Assembly (NCBI RefSeq): GCF_900116405.1 | Contig: NZ_FPAQ01000012.1 | Span: forward strand, 1-64,000 | Length of the DNA stretch: 64,000 bases | Reading direction: 5' to 3' | Source: Halomonas saccharevitans | GTDB taxonomy: Bacteria > Pseudomonadota > Gammaproteobacteria > Pseudomonadales > Halomonadaceae | Shown here: one piece after another, positions 34,275 to 42,830 of the stretch | Layout of the letters: each line of letters begins with the position of its first letter | Position numbering within the stretch: the stretch's first letter is position 1 | Made by a program: the position numbers and the translations under genes | Notes under the pieces: model-generated | Databases searched by the model: none | Seen by the model: only the letters and a program-made list of their open reading frames with translations | Told to the model about the DNA's origin: nothing

Positions 34275-35765
34275 ATGATCGACTTCCACCTCAATGGCAG
34301 GCGCCAGCGCTGTGCCGACGTGCGCGCCGACGAGAGCGTGCTCGAACTGCTGCGCACGACCCTGGGTCAGACCGGCACCAAGGAGGGCTGCGCCTCCGGC
34401 GACTGCGGGGCCTGTACCGTGGCCATCGGCGAGCCGGACGCTTCGGGCGAGCTCGTCTATCACAGCGCCAACGCCTGTATCACCCCGGCCCACCAGCTCG
34501 AGGGTTGCCACCTGGTGACCGTCGAGGGCCTGGCCGAAGGCGAGCGGCTGCACCCCGCCCAGGCGGCCATGGTCGACTGCCACGCCAGCCAGTGCGGCTT
34601 CTGCACGCCGGGCATCGTGATGTCGCTGTTTACCCTCTATGAGCAGCAGCGCCGGAGTGATGAAGAGCCCCCGCCCCCGCTGACCCAGGAACGCCTCGAA
34701 GCGGCGCTCGGCGGCAACCTCTGCCGCTGCACCGGCTACCGGCCGATCCGCGACGCGGCGCTGGCCATGGGCGACTATCCGGCGGTCGATCCCGCCTGGA
34801 TCACCAACGCAGAGCTTGGCCATCCCGCCGACGGCCAGATCGCCACCGCCGACGCCGGCCACTACGTGGCGCCCCGGGATCTCGCCGCGCTGCGCGCCCT
34901 CAAGGCCGAGCGGCCCCACGCCCGGCTGGTGGCCGGCGCCACCGACCTGTGGCTCGAGACCACTCAGCAGCTCAAGGCGCTCGATGAGCTCATCGACGTG
35001 CGCCGGGTCGCCGAGCTCAACGCCATCGAGGAGGTGGAGGCGGGCTGGTGGATCGGCGGTGCGATGACGCTCGCCCGGCTCATGCCAGTGCTGGCCGAGC
35101 CCTACCCGGCCTTCGAGCACCTGATGCACCGCTTCGCCTCCTCGCAGATCCGCCACCGCGCAACCCTGGGCGGCAACATCGCCAACGCCTCGCCGATCGG
35201 CGACACCCCACCGGTGCTGCTGGCCCTCGACGCCCGGCTGCGTCTGGACGGCCCGCGGGGAGAGCGCGAGCTGCCCCTGGCGGAGTTCTTCCTCGACTAC
35301 AAGCGCACGGCGCTGGCCGAGGACGAGTTCATCGCCGCGATCTTCCTGCCACGGCCCACCGCCGGGCACCACCTCAAGGTCTGGAAGCTCTCCAAGCGGC
35401 GCGAGGACGACATCTCGGCGGTACTGGCCGCCTTCGCCTGGCGCCTGGAGGAGGGTGTGATGCGCGACGTCCACCTGGCCTTCGGCGGCATGGCGGCGAT
35501 TCCATGCCGGGCGCCGGCCGCCGAGGCCGCTCTGGAGGGCCGCGCCCCCGACGCAGAGGCCTTCGCCGCCGCCCGCGCGGCGCTCGCCGAGGAGCTGACG
35601 CCGATGACCGACGTGCGCGGCAGCGCCGAGTACCGTCGTCTAGCCGCCGGCAACCTGCTCGAGCGACTGCGCCTGATGATAGAGGCCGAGGGCAACCCGA
35701 CCGACAACAACAGCGACAACCGCGATTCCGCGACCAAGGTGACTCTCGATGCGTACGCTCACTGA
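34275..35765 (+). CDS. xdhA: Xanthine dehydrogenase small subunit (2Fe-2S and FAD domains)
   Basis: A 496-residue subunit carrying electrons from the molybdenum site to NAD. The first 2Fe-2S cluster uses Cys39, Cys44 and Cys47 (CASGDCGAC) with Cys68; the second uses Cys107, Cys110 (CGFC), Cys150 and Cys152 (CRC). From about residue 190 a CO-dehydrogenase-type FAD domain follows (LVAGATDLWLETTQQLK, TLGGNIANASPIGDTPP). The ATG at 34275 has GGAG upstream. It overlaps xdhB by 17 bases. The gene order xdhA-xdhB-xdhC-guaD forms a purine oxidation operon under a RutR-like operator. Confidence 0.96.
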   Translation: MIDFHLNGRRQRCADVRADESVLELLRTTLGQTGTKEGCASGDCGACTVAIGEPDASGELVYHSANACITPAHQLEGCHLVTVEGLAEGERLHPAQAAMVDCHASQCGFCTPGIVMSLFTLYEQQRRSDEEPPPPLTQERLEAALGGNLCRCTGYRPIRDAALAMGDYPAVDPAWITNAELGHPADGQIATADAGHYVAPRDLAALRALKAERPHARLVAGATDLWLETTQQLKALDELIDVRRVAELNAIEEVEAGWWIGGAMTLARLMPVLAEPYPAFEHLMHRFASSQIRHRATLGGNIANASPIGDTPPVLLALDARLRLDGPRGERELPLAEFFLDYKRTALAEDEFIAAIFLPRPTAGHHLKVWKLSKRREDDISAVLAAFAWRLEEGVMRDVHLAFGGMAAIPCRAPAAEAALEGRAPDAEAFAAARAALAEELTPMTDVRGSAEYRRLAAGNLLERLRLMIEAEGNPTDNNSDNRDSATKVTLDAYAH

Positions 35766-38214
35766 CATTGCCCAAGACACCTCCCGGCGCAACCAGGGCG
35801 ATGCGCCGCTGGCCCGCGAGACCGTCGCCCCCCAGGGGGGCGCCGGCAGCTCCCGCGCCCACGAGAGCGCCGTCAAGCACGTCACCGGTCGCGCCGCCTA
35901 TATCGACGACCTGCCGGTCCCGCGGGACTGCCTGCACGTGGCGATAGGCCTGTCGCCGGTGGCCCATGGCCGGCTGACTCGCCTCGACCTCGAGAAGGTC
36001 CGCGCCGCGCCCGGGGTAGTGGACGTGATCGCGCTTGCCGACGTGCCCGGCCATACCGACGTCGGCCCGGTGTTCCCCGGCGACCCGCTGTTCGCCGATG
36101 ACGAGATCAGCTACGTCGGCCAGTGCCTGTTCGCCGTGGCCGCCGAGAGCCACCGCGCCGCCCGCCTGGCCGTCAAGGCAGCGGTGGTCGAGATCGACGA
36201 ACAGCCGGCCTGCCTGGATCCGGTGACGGCCGCAGAGCGCGGTGAGTTCGTGCGCCCGCCCCATACCCATGAGCGCGGCGACTGGCAACAGGCCTTGGGC
36301 ACGGCGCCCCACGTGCTGGAGGGCGAGCAGTTCGTCGGTGGCCAGGAGCACTTCTACCTGGAAGGCCAGGCGTGTCTCGCGCAGCCCACCGAGGACGAGG
36401 GGGTGATGGTCTACACCTCCAACCAGCACCCCAGCGAGACCCAGAAGCTGGTCGCCGAGGTGCTCGGCATCCCCTTCCACGCGGTGACCATGGAGATGCG
36501 GCGCATGGGCGGCGGCTTCGGCGGCAAGGAAACCCAGGCCTCGCCCTGGGCCTGCATCGCCGCCCTGCTCGCCCGTCGCACCGGCCGGGCCACCAAGCTG
36601 CGCCTGCCCCGCGCCGAGGACACCCGCGCCACCGGCAAGCGCCATCCCTTCCACAACCGCTATCGGCTCGGCTTCGACGACCGGGGCGTGCTGGCCGGAG
36701 GCGAGATCACGGTGATCGGCGACTGCGGCTACTCGCCGGACCTGTCCGACGCCATCGTCGATCGCGCCATGTTCCACGCCGACAACGCCTACTCCCTGGG
36801 CGCCGCCCGGGTCACCGGGCAGCGCGCTCGGACCCACACGGCTTCCAACACCGCCTTTCGCGGCTTCGGCGGCCCCCAGGGCATGATGATCATCGAGCAG
36901 GCCATGGACGACATCGCCCGTCACCTCGGCGAGGACCCGCTGACCATCCGCCAGCGCAACCTCTATCGCGCCACCGACCCGGACGGCACGCCACGCGACG
37001 TTACCCGCGATATCACCCACTATGGCCAGCGCGTCGAGCAGCTCGCCCTGCTCCACGACCTGATCGGCCAGCTCGAGGAAAGCAGCGACTACTGGGCGCG
37101 CCGCCGCGAGATCACGGCGTTCAATGCCCAAAGCCCGATCATCAAGAAGGGCCTGGCGCTGACGCCGGTGAAGTTCGGCATCTCCTTCACCGTTCAGCAC
37201 TTGAACCAGGCCGGGGCGCTGCTGCTCGTCTATACCGACGGCAGCGTGATGATCAATCACGGCGGCACCGAGATGGGCCAGGGCCTGCACACTAAGGTCT
37301 GCCAGGTGGTGGCCCGGGAGCTAGGGCTCGATCTGGAGCGGGTGCGCATCAGCGCCACCCGCACCGACAAGGTGCCCAACACCTCGCCCACCGCCGCCTC
37401 CAGCGGCGCCGACCTGAACGGCCAGGCCGCCCGGGACGCCGCCGCCAAGCTGCGCGAGCGGCTGTTCGACTTCGCCGCCACCCACTTCGATCGCGACGCC
37501 GGCGGGCTCGACCGCGAGGCCATGCGCCTGGAAGACGGTCACTTGGTGGCCGGCATCGGCGAGGCCGAGCGGCGCATTCCCTGGGGCGAGCTGGTCCAGG
37601 CGGCCTACATGGGCCGGGTCTCGCTCTCCGAGAAGGGCTTCTACGCCACCCCTCTGATCCACTACGACCGCGCCACCGGCCGCGGCCGTCCCTTCTACTA
37701 CTACGCCTATGGCGCCGCGGTGGCCGAGGTGGAGGTGGATACCCTCTCCGGCGAGTACCGGGTCAGCCGCGCCGACATCCTCCACGACGTTGGTGACTCC
37801 CTGAGCCCGGCCATCGATATCGGCCAGATCGAGGGCGCCTTCATCCAGGGCATGGGCTGGCTGACCAGCGAGGAACTGGTCTGGAACGACGCCGGCCGAC
37901 TGGTCACCGACGGCCCGGCCACCTACAAGATCCCGGCTTTCGGCGACCTGCCGCCGACCTTCAACGTCGACCTGCTGCAGGGTCATCCCAACTCCCAGGC
38001 CAGCATCTACCGCTCCAAGGCCGTGGGCGAGCCGCCCTTCATGCTGGCCATCTCGGTGTGGTCGGCGCTGCGCGATGCCCTGGCGAGCCTCGCCGACTAT
38101 CGCATCAGCCCGGCCCTCGACACCCCGGCCACCCCGGAGCGGGTGCTGATGGCCGCCGAGGGGCTGCGCGCCCGCCACAAGGCACGGCCAGTGGACCAGG
38201 AGGAGCCCGCATGA
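35749..38214 (+). CDS. xdhB: Xanthine dehydrogenase large subunit (molybdopterin)
   Basis: An 821-residue subunit that hydroxylates hypoxanthine to xanthine and xanthine to urate at a molybdenum centre. Cofactor and substrate blocks are visible: RMGGGFGGKETQASPWA, NTAFRGFGGPQGMM with the substrate Arg, GGTEMGQGLHTK, and the active-site Glu in KAVGEPPFMLAIS near residue 765. Length and motif order are those of bacterial XdhB. Overlap with xdhA and a four-base overlap with xdhC indicate coupled translation. Confidence 0.96.
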   Translation: MRTLTDIAQDTSRRNQGDAPLARETVAPQGGAGSSRAHESAVKHVTGRAAYIDDLPVPRDCLHVAIGLSPVAHGRLTRLDLEKVRAAPGVVDVIALADVPGHTDVGPVFPGDPLFADDEISYVGQCLFAVAAESHRAARLAVKAAVVEIDEQPACLDPVTAAERGEFVRPPHTHERGDWQQALGTAPHVLEGEQFVGGQEHFYLEGQACLAQPTEDEGVMVYTSNQHPSETQKLVAEVLGIPFHAVTMEMRRMGGGFGGKETQASPWACIAALLARRTGRATKLRLPRAEDTRATGKRHPFHNRYRLGFDDRGVLAGGEITVIGDCGYSPDLSDAIVDRAMFHADNAYSLGAARVTGQRARTHTASNTAFRGFGGPQGMMIIEQAMDDIARHLGEDPLTIRQRNLYRATDPDGTPRDVTRDITHYGQRVEQLALLHDLIGQLEESSDYWARRREITAFNAQSPIIKKGLALTPVKFGISFTVQHLNQAGALLLVYTDGSVMINHGGTEMGQGLHTKVCQVVARELGLDLERVRISATRTDKVPNTSPTAASSGADLNGQAARDAAAKLRERLFDFAATHFDRDAGGLDREAMRLEDGHLVAGIGEAERRIPWGELVQAAYMGRVSLSEKGFYATPLIHYDRATGRGRPFYYYAYGAAVAEVEVDTLSGEYRVSRADILHDVGDSLSPAIDIGQIEGAFIQGMGWLTSEELVWNDAGRLVTDGPATYKIPAFGDLPPTFNVDLLQGHPNSQASIYRSKAVGEPPFMLAISVWSALRDALASLADYRISPALDTPATPERVLMAAEGLRARHKARPVDQEEPA

Positions 38215-39137
38215 GCGCCGCGGATATCCGGCCCGAGCCCTGGCACGCTGCCCTGCACCGCCTGCAGCGCGAGGGGCTGCCCCACGTGCTGGCAACCCAG
38301 GTCACCAGCGCCGGCTCGACCCCCCGGGAGCCCGGCGCGCGCATGGTGATCACCGCCGAGGCGGTATATGACACCCTGGGCGGCGGCACCTTCGAGTGGC
38401 AGACCATCGAGGCCGCCCGACGGCGCCTGGCGGGCGTCGATGGCAGCGCCGAGGGCCGGGGCGATGGCAGAGCCGAGGCCGGCATGAGCCTGGAGGCCTT
38501 CTCCCTGGGCGGGCGCAGCGGCCAGTGCTGCGGCGGCTTCGTCAACGTGCTGCTCGAGGTCTTCCCGGGCAGCCCCGCGACGCTCGCCATCTTCGGCGCC
38601 GGCCACGTGGGCCAGGCGCTGGTGCGCCTGGCCGCCCCGCTGCCGTGGCGGGTGCTGTGGCACGATAGCCGCGCGGACGCCTTCCCCGACTGGGCCGCCG
38701 GCGAGCCGAGGCTCGAGTGTCGCCAGGCGCCAGACCCCGCCGCGGCCGTGGCCGCCCTGCCAGCCGGCGCCCACGCCCTGGTGCTGACCCACGATCACGC
38801 CGAGGACCGCGCCCTGGTGGACGCCCTGCTCGCCCGCGGCGACACGGCCTCGCTGGGGCTGATCGGCTCGCGCAGCAAGTGGGCGAGCTTTCGTCGCCGG
38901 CTGGGCGAGGCCGGCCACGACGAGGCGGCGCTGGCCACGGTCCGCTGCCCCATCGGCACGGCGGCCGGCGGCACGGGCGGCGACAAGACGCCCTACGCCA
39001 TCGCCCTGGCCGCCATCGCCGAGCTGCTGCCCTTGATGGCCGGCGAGGAGCGCCCCGACCGGCGCGGCCTCGACCCGGCCGAACTGCGCGGCGCCCTGAG
39101 CGATACCCTTCGCGACGAACCGAACGCGACGGCCTGA
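38211..39137 (+). CDS. xdhC: Xanthine dehydrogenase accessory protein XdhC
   Basis: A 308-residue chaperone that binds molybdenum cofactor, supports its sulfuration and delivers it to XdhB. The N-terminal XdhC/CoxI domain shows TSAGSTPREPGARM and SGQCCGGFVNVLLEV, with the conserved Cys pair; the C-terminal Rossmann-like part has FGAGHVGQALVRLA and LIGSRSKWASFRRRL. The ATG at 38211 overlaps the xdhB stop (ATGA); longer in-frame starts lie inside xdhB and are rejected. Confidence 0.95.
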   Translation: MSAADIRPEPWHAALHRLQREGLPHVLATQVTSAGSTPREPGARMVITAEAVYDTLGGGTFEWQTIEAARRRLAGVDGSAEGRGDGRAEAGMSLEAFSLGGRSGQCCGGFVNVLLEVFPGSPATLAIFGAGHVGQALVRLAAPLPWRVLWHDSRADAFPDWAAGEPRLECRQAPDPAAAVAALPAGAHALVLTHDHAEDRALVDALLARGDTASLGLIGSRSKWASFRRRLGEAGHDEAALATVRCPIGTAAGGTGGDKTPYAIALAAIAELLPLMAGEERPDRRGLDPAELRGALSDTLRDEPNATA

Positions 39138-39187
39138 CGCCGACCGTCACGCCCCCTGTCACGACCCCCGAGACGAGCCCCGACGAC

Positions 39188-40525
39188 ATGAGCCTCGATG
39201 TGATGACCCCTGATACCGCGCGCGTGCTGCGCGCCGACCTGCTGAGCTTCGACACCGACCCCGGCGAGGGCGATACCCCCGCCGCGGGGAGCGTGCGCCA
39301 TATCGAGGATGGCGCCCTGTGGATCGAGAACGGCCGCATCCGCGCGCTGGACGCCTGGGCGCGGCTGGCCCCCGACCTGCCCGAGGGCATCGAGGTCGTC
39401 GATCATCGCGGCAAGCTGATCGTGCCCGGCTTCATCGACAGCCACGTGCACTACGTGCAGCTGGAGATCATGGCCTCCTGGGGCCGCCAGCTGCTCGATT
39501 GGCTGAACGACTACACCTTCCCCGAGGAGTGTCGCTTCGCCGTTGCCGAGCACGCCCGGGCCCAGTCGGGGGCCTTTCTCGACGAGATGCTGCGGGTCGG
39601 CACCACCACCGCCCAGGTGTTCTGCTCGAGCCACCCCGGCTCGGTGGACGCCTTCTTCACCGAGTGTCGCGAGCGCGGCCTGCGCATGCTCGCCGGCAAG
39701 GTGCTGATGGATCGCCACGCGCCCGAAGCGCTGTGCGACGACACCCAGGGCGGCATCCGCGACAGCGAGCGGCTGATCAGCGACTGGCACGGCCGGGACC
39801 GGCTCGGCTACAGCCTGACGCCGCGCTTCGCGCCCACCTCCACTCGGGCGCAGCTCGATGCCACCGGGGGGCTTCTGCGCACCGACCCGAGCCTGTGGCT
39901 ACAGACGCACCTCGCCGAGAACACCGGCGAGCTCGACTGGGTGGCCGAGCTCTTCCCCGAGAGCCGCGACTACCTCGAGGTCTACGAGCAGTCGGGGCTC
40001 GTCGGCCCCCGCAGCACCTTCGCCCACGGCATCCATCTCGACCAGGAGATGCGCGGTCGACTGGCGGCGCGGGGCGCCAACCTGGCCTTCTGCCCGAGCT
40101 CGAACATGTTCCTGGGCAGCGGCCTGTTCGACCGCCTCGCCGCCCGGGAGGCCGGCCTTGCCATCAGCTATGCCAGCGATGTCGGCGGCGGCACCGACCT
40201 CTCGGGCCTAGCCACCCTCAAGACCGCCTATCAGGTCGGCCAGCTGCGCGGCCAGCCGCTCACCGCCTGGCAGGGCTTCTACGGGCTGACGCTCGGCAAC
40301 GCCCGGGCGCTCTCCCTGGACGACCACATCGGCAGGCTCGCCCCGGGCATGGAGGCGGACCTCGTGGTGCTCGACCCCGCCGCGACCCCGCTGATGGCCA
40401 GGCGCACGGCCAGAAGCCAGAGTCTCGCCGAGACGCTCTTCGCGCTAATGATGCTCGGCGACGACCGCACGGTGGCCGAGACCTGGAGCGGCGGGCGCCG
40501 AGCACATCGCCGCGACGCGCCTTAG
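39188..40525 (+). CDS. guaD: Guanine deaminase
   Basis: A 445-residue amidohydrolase converting guanine to xanthine and ammonia, feeding xanthine dehydrogenase. Metal and substrate motifs: PGFIDSHVHYVQ (His-x-His), LQTHLAENTGE, FAHGIHLD, the guanine-pocket motif FCPSSNMFLGSG, and SDVGGGTDLS with the catalytic Asp. The first block lacks the usual short Gly-rich extension. The ATG at 39188 is 50 bases after xdhC, with a weak GAGACGAG ribosome site; the upstream in-frame stretch is Thr/Pro-rich and not homologous. The stop codon lies inside a 13-bp tandem repeat. Confidence 0.94.
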   Translation: MSLDVMTPDTARVLRADLLSFDTDPGEGDTPAAGSVRHIEDGALWIENGRIRALDAWARLAPDLPEGIEVVDHRGKLIVPGFIDSHVHYVQLEIMASWGRQLLDWLNDYTFPEECRFAVAEHARAQSGAFLDEMLRVGTTTAQVFCSSHPGSVDAFFTECRERGLRMLAGKVLMDRHAPEALCDDTQGGIRDSERLISDWHGRDRLGYSLTPRFAPTSTRAQLDATGGLLRTDPSLWLQTHLAENTGELDWVAELFPESRDYLEVYEQSGLVGPRSTFAHGIHLDQEMRGRLAARGANLAFCPSSNMFLGSGLFDRLAAREAGLAISYASDVGGGTDLSGLATLKTAYQVGQLRGQPLTAWQGFYGLTLGNARALSLDDHIGRLAPGMEADLVVLDPAATPLMARRTARSQSLAETLFALMMLGDDRTVAETWSGGRRAHRRDAP

Positions 40526-40550
40526 CGACGCGCCTTAGCGACGCGCCCTT
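40512..40550. repeat. Tandem repeat, 13 bp x 3, across the guaD stop
   Basis: GCGACGCGCCTTA (40512-40524), an identical copy (40525-40537) and GCGACGCGCCCTT (40538-40550). The first copy encodes the last residues of GuaD, and the TAG is formed at the junction with the second. Confidence 0.93.
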
Positions 40551-40575
40551 TGGCCGGCCCCGATCGACGCCTGGC

Positions 40576-40589
40576 TTGATGCAGGTCAA
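40576..40589. promoter_or_regulatory. FNR/Anr-like box before cytochrome c peroxidase
   Basis: TTGATGCAGGTCAA matches the FNR/Anr consensus TTGATNNNNATCAA at all fixed positions but one. It lies about 118 bases before the peroxidase start. In pseudomonads the homologous gene is induced by Anr under oxygen limitation. Confidence 0.65.
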
Positions 40590-40706
40590 TCATCCCTTTA
40601 TCCGACCGCGGCGGCGGTTGATTCGCCGCGGGACTCGAGCGTTACTAGCTACATTAGTGCAATCCATTTTTGGCGTGCCCGAGTCACCAACGGAAGGGAA
40701 TTTCTC

Positions 40707-41693
40707 ATGCGCAAGCGCCTGCTGGTCAGCGCCATCGCTCTTGGCTCCACGCTCGGCCTCGTCGGCACCGCCCTCGCCGACGACGGCCTCGCCGACTACC
40801 GCGATCGCTTCGAGCCGCTGCCTCACCTGCCGAGCATTCCGGCCGACAACTCTCTTACCAAGGAGAAGGTCAGGCTCGGCAACATGCTGTTCTTCGAGCC
40901 GCGCATCTCCGCCAGCGGCGTGATCAGCTGCGCCACCTGCCATAATCCGGCGCTGGGCTGGAGCGACCGCATTCCTCGCGCCACCGGCCACGATGGCCAG
41001 ATCGGCAAGCGCAATACGCCCACGGTGCTCAACGCCGGTTTCCTGGAGTCGCAGTTCTGGGATGGGCGCGAGCCCGACCTGGAAAGCCAGGCCCTGGGCC
41101 CGATCCAGGCCGATGTCGAGATGGCCATGGACCTGGAGGGTGCGCTCTCTCGCCTGGAGGGCTTCGAGCTCTACCAGCGTCGCTTCGCCGAGGCCTTCCC
41201 GGGCGACCCCGCGCCGATCAGCGCGGATCATCTCGCCGAGGCCCTGGCCAGCTTCCAGCGCACGCTCAACACGCCGGACTCGCCCTTCGACCGCTATCTG
41301 CGAGGCGATCTCGAGGCCCTGAGCGAACAGCAGAAAGCCGGCATGGCGGCCTTCGTGGACAGCGGCTGCATCGCCTGCCATCGCGGCGCGAATCTCTCCG
41401 ACAGCCAGTTCCACCGCATCCAGGTGCCGGGCTCCACCGACGTGGGGCGCTTCGACGTCACCGGCGAGGAGAGCGATCGCCATCGCTTCCGCACCCCGAC
41501 CCTGCGCAACGTGGCGGTGACCTATCCGTACATGAACAACGGCGCCACCGAGACCCTCGAGGAGGCCGTGGCCATCATGGGCCAGGAGATGCTCGGCCGA
41601 GATTTCGAGCAGGCCACCATCGACGACATCACCGCCTTCCTGCACAGCCTGACCGGCGAGATGCCTGACATCGAGGTGCCCGCCCTGCCCTGA
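40707..41693 (+). CDS. Di-haem cytochrome c peroxidase
   Basis: A 328-residue periplasmic peroxidase reducing H2O2 with electrons from cytochrome c. It has a signal peptide ending near ALADD, then two covalent haem sites: Cys75-x-x-Cys78-His79 (CATCH, the peroxidatic haem region) and Cys221-x-x-Cys224-His225 (CIACH, electron-accepting haem). NTPTVLNAGFLESQFWDGRE and FRTPTLRNVAVTYPYMNNG are standard family blocks. The ATG at 40707 fits the signal peptide. An FNR-like box lies upstream and a terminator follows, so it is a single gene controlled by oxygen level. Confidence 0.95.
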   Translation: MRKRLLVSAIALGSTLGLVGTALADDGLADYRDRFEPLPHLPSIPADNSLTKEKVRLGNMLFFEPRISASGVISCATCHNPALGWSDRIPRATGHDGQIGKRNTPTVLNAGFLESQFWDGREPDLESQALGPIQADVEMAMDLEGALSRLEGFELYQRRFAEAFPGDPAPISADHLAEALASFQRTLNTPDSPFDRYLRGDLEALSEQQKAGMAAFVDSGCIACHRGANLSDSQFHRIQVPGSTDVGRFDVTGEESDRHRFRTPTLRNVAVTYPYMNNGATETLEEAVAIMGQEMLGRDFEQATIDDITAFLHSLTGEMPDIEVPALP

Positions 41694-41710
41694 TCCCGAT
41701 GGGCCGACAC

Positions 41711-41738
41711 GCAAAGCCCGGCGAGGCCGGGGTTTTGC
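41711..41738 (+). terminator. Rho-independent terminator after cytochrome c peroxidase
   Basis: GCAAAGCCCGGC pairs with GCCGGGGTTTTGC around the loop GAG (41723-41725), followed by a short T-run. It could also slow minus-strand transcription from the deaminase side. Confidence 0.85.
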
Positions 41739-41807
41739 ATTAGCGACAGGCAGGGACGTCAGGTCGTGACAGAGTACCGAATACAGGGTGTCGACGACGG
41801 AGTGCCG

Positions 41808-42803
41808 TCAGCTCACCTCGGCCAGCCGCCGCCGCAGCTCCTGGCGGCGCTCATCGCTCATGAAGGCGGCCTCGAGGGCATTATCGGCAAGCGCAACGAA
41901 GACCTCCTGCGACCAGCCGAAGGCCTCGTGGCAGGCCTCGAAATTGGGCAACATGCCGCCGCCGAAGTAGGCGGGATCGTCGGAGTTGAGGGTCAGGCGC
42001 AGGCCGGCCTCGAGCAGCTGCGGCAGGGGATGGTCGGCCATTCGCTCGACCACCCGCAGGCGCACGTTGGAGAGCGGGCAGACGGTGAGCACGATCTGCT
42101 CGTCTCGCAGCCTGGCCACCAGCGCGGGATCCTCCAGGCAGCGCACGCCGTGATCGACACGACAGACGTTCAGCAGGTCCAGCGCCTCATGGATGTAGGC
42201 GGGAGGTCCCTCCTCCCCGGCATGGGCCACGCGGGGAATGCCGAGCTCGCGGGCGAAGCGGAAGACTTCGGTAAACTTCGCCGGCGGATTGCCCTGCTCG
42301 GCGCTGTCCAGACCCACGGCGTCGAGCATCTCCCAATAGGGAGCGGCGCTCTCCATCACCGCCATGGCCTCCTCGGCCGGACGGTCGCGCAGGAAGGCCA
42401 TGATCATCGCGCTGGACATGCCGAGCTCGCGCCAGGCCTCACGGCGCGCCAGGGAGAGCCCCTCCATCACCACCGGCAGCTCGATGCCCCGCGCCAGATG
42501 CGCCTGGGGATCGAAGTGCATCTCCACGTGCACGACGCCCTCGGCGCTGGCCCGGCGAAAGTAGTCCATGGCGAGATCATGGAAGTCCTCGGCAGTACGC
42601 AGCACGCTCATTCCCTGGTAGTAGAGATCGAGGAAGGACTGCAGATCGGCGAAATCATAGGCCTCGCGAACCTCCTCCACCGAGGCACAGGGCAGGCGGA
42701 TCCCGTTGCGCTCGGCCAGGGAGAACATCAGTTCGGGCTCCAGCGAGCCCTCGATGTGCAGGTGGAGTTCGGCCTTGGGCAGGCGCCTGAGGAAGTCACG
42801 CAT
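41808..42803 (-). CDS. Adenine/adenosine deaminase family protein
   Basis: A 331-residue TIM-barrel deaminase. Motifs are LHLHIEGSLEP (metal His pair), VAHAGEEGPP (metal His and catalytic Glu), CRVDHGVRCLED, and LNSDDPAYFGG with the metal Asp. The shorter substrate loop and wording resemble the microbial adenine deaminase branch (Pseudomonas and yeast Aah1-like) more than classical adenosine deaminase, so adenine to hypoxanthine is the better guess; that would feed the xdh system. The ATG at 42803 has GAGGTG upstream. It begins 27 bases after the cydC stop on the same strand, so it is probably read from the cydABDC transcript. Confidence 0.9.
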   Translation of the reverse strand: MRDFLRRLPKAELHLHIEGSLEPELMFSLAERNGIRLPCASVEEVREAYDFADLQSFLDLYYQGMSVLRTAEDFHDLAMDYFRRASAEGVVHVEMHFDPQAHLARGIELPVVMEGLSLARREAWRELGMSSAMIMAFLRDRPAEEAMAVMESAAPYWEMLDAVGLDSAEQGNPPAKFTEVFRFARELGIPRVAHAGEEGPPAYIHEALDLLNVCRVDHGVRCLEDPALVARLRDEQIVLTVCPLSNVRLRVVERMADHPLPQLLEAGLRLTLNSDDPAYFGGGMLPNFEACHEAFGWSQEVFVALADNALEAAFMSDERRQELRRRLAEVS

Positions 42804-42830
42804 GGCACACCTCATGGAAAATGATCGGTC

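Noticed and set aside
35374..37290. A 638-residue minus-strand open frame
   Set aside because: Antisense shadow of xdhA/xdhB.
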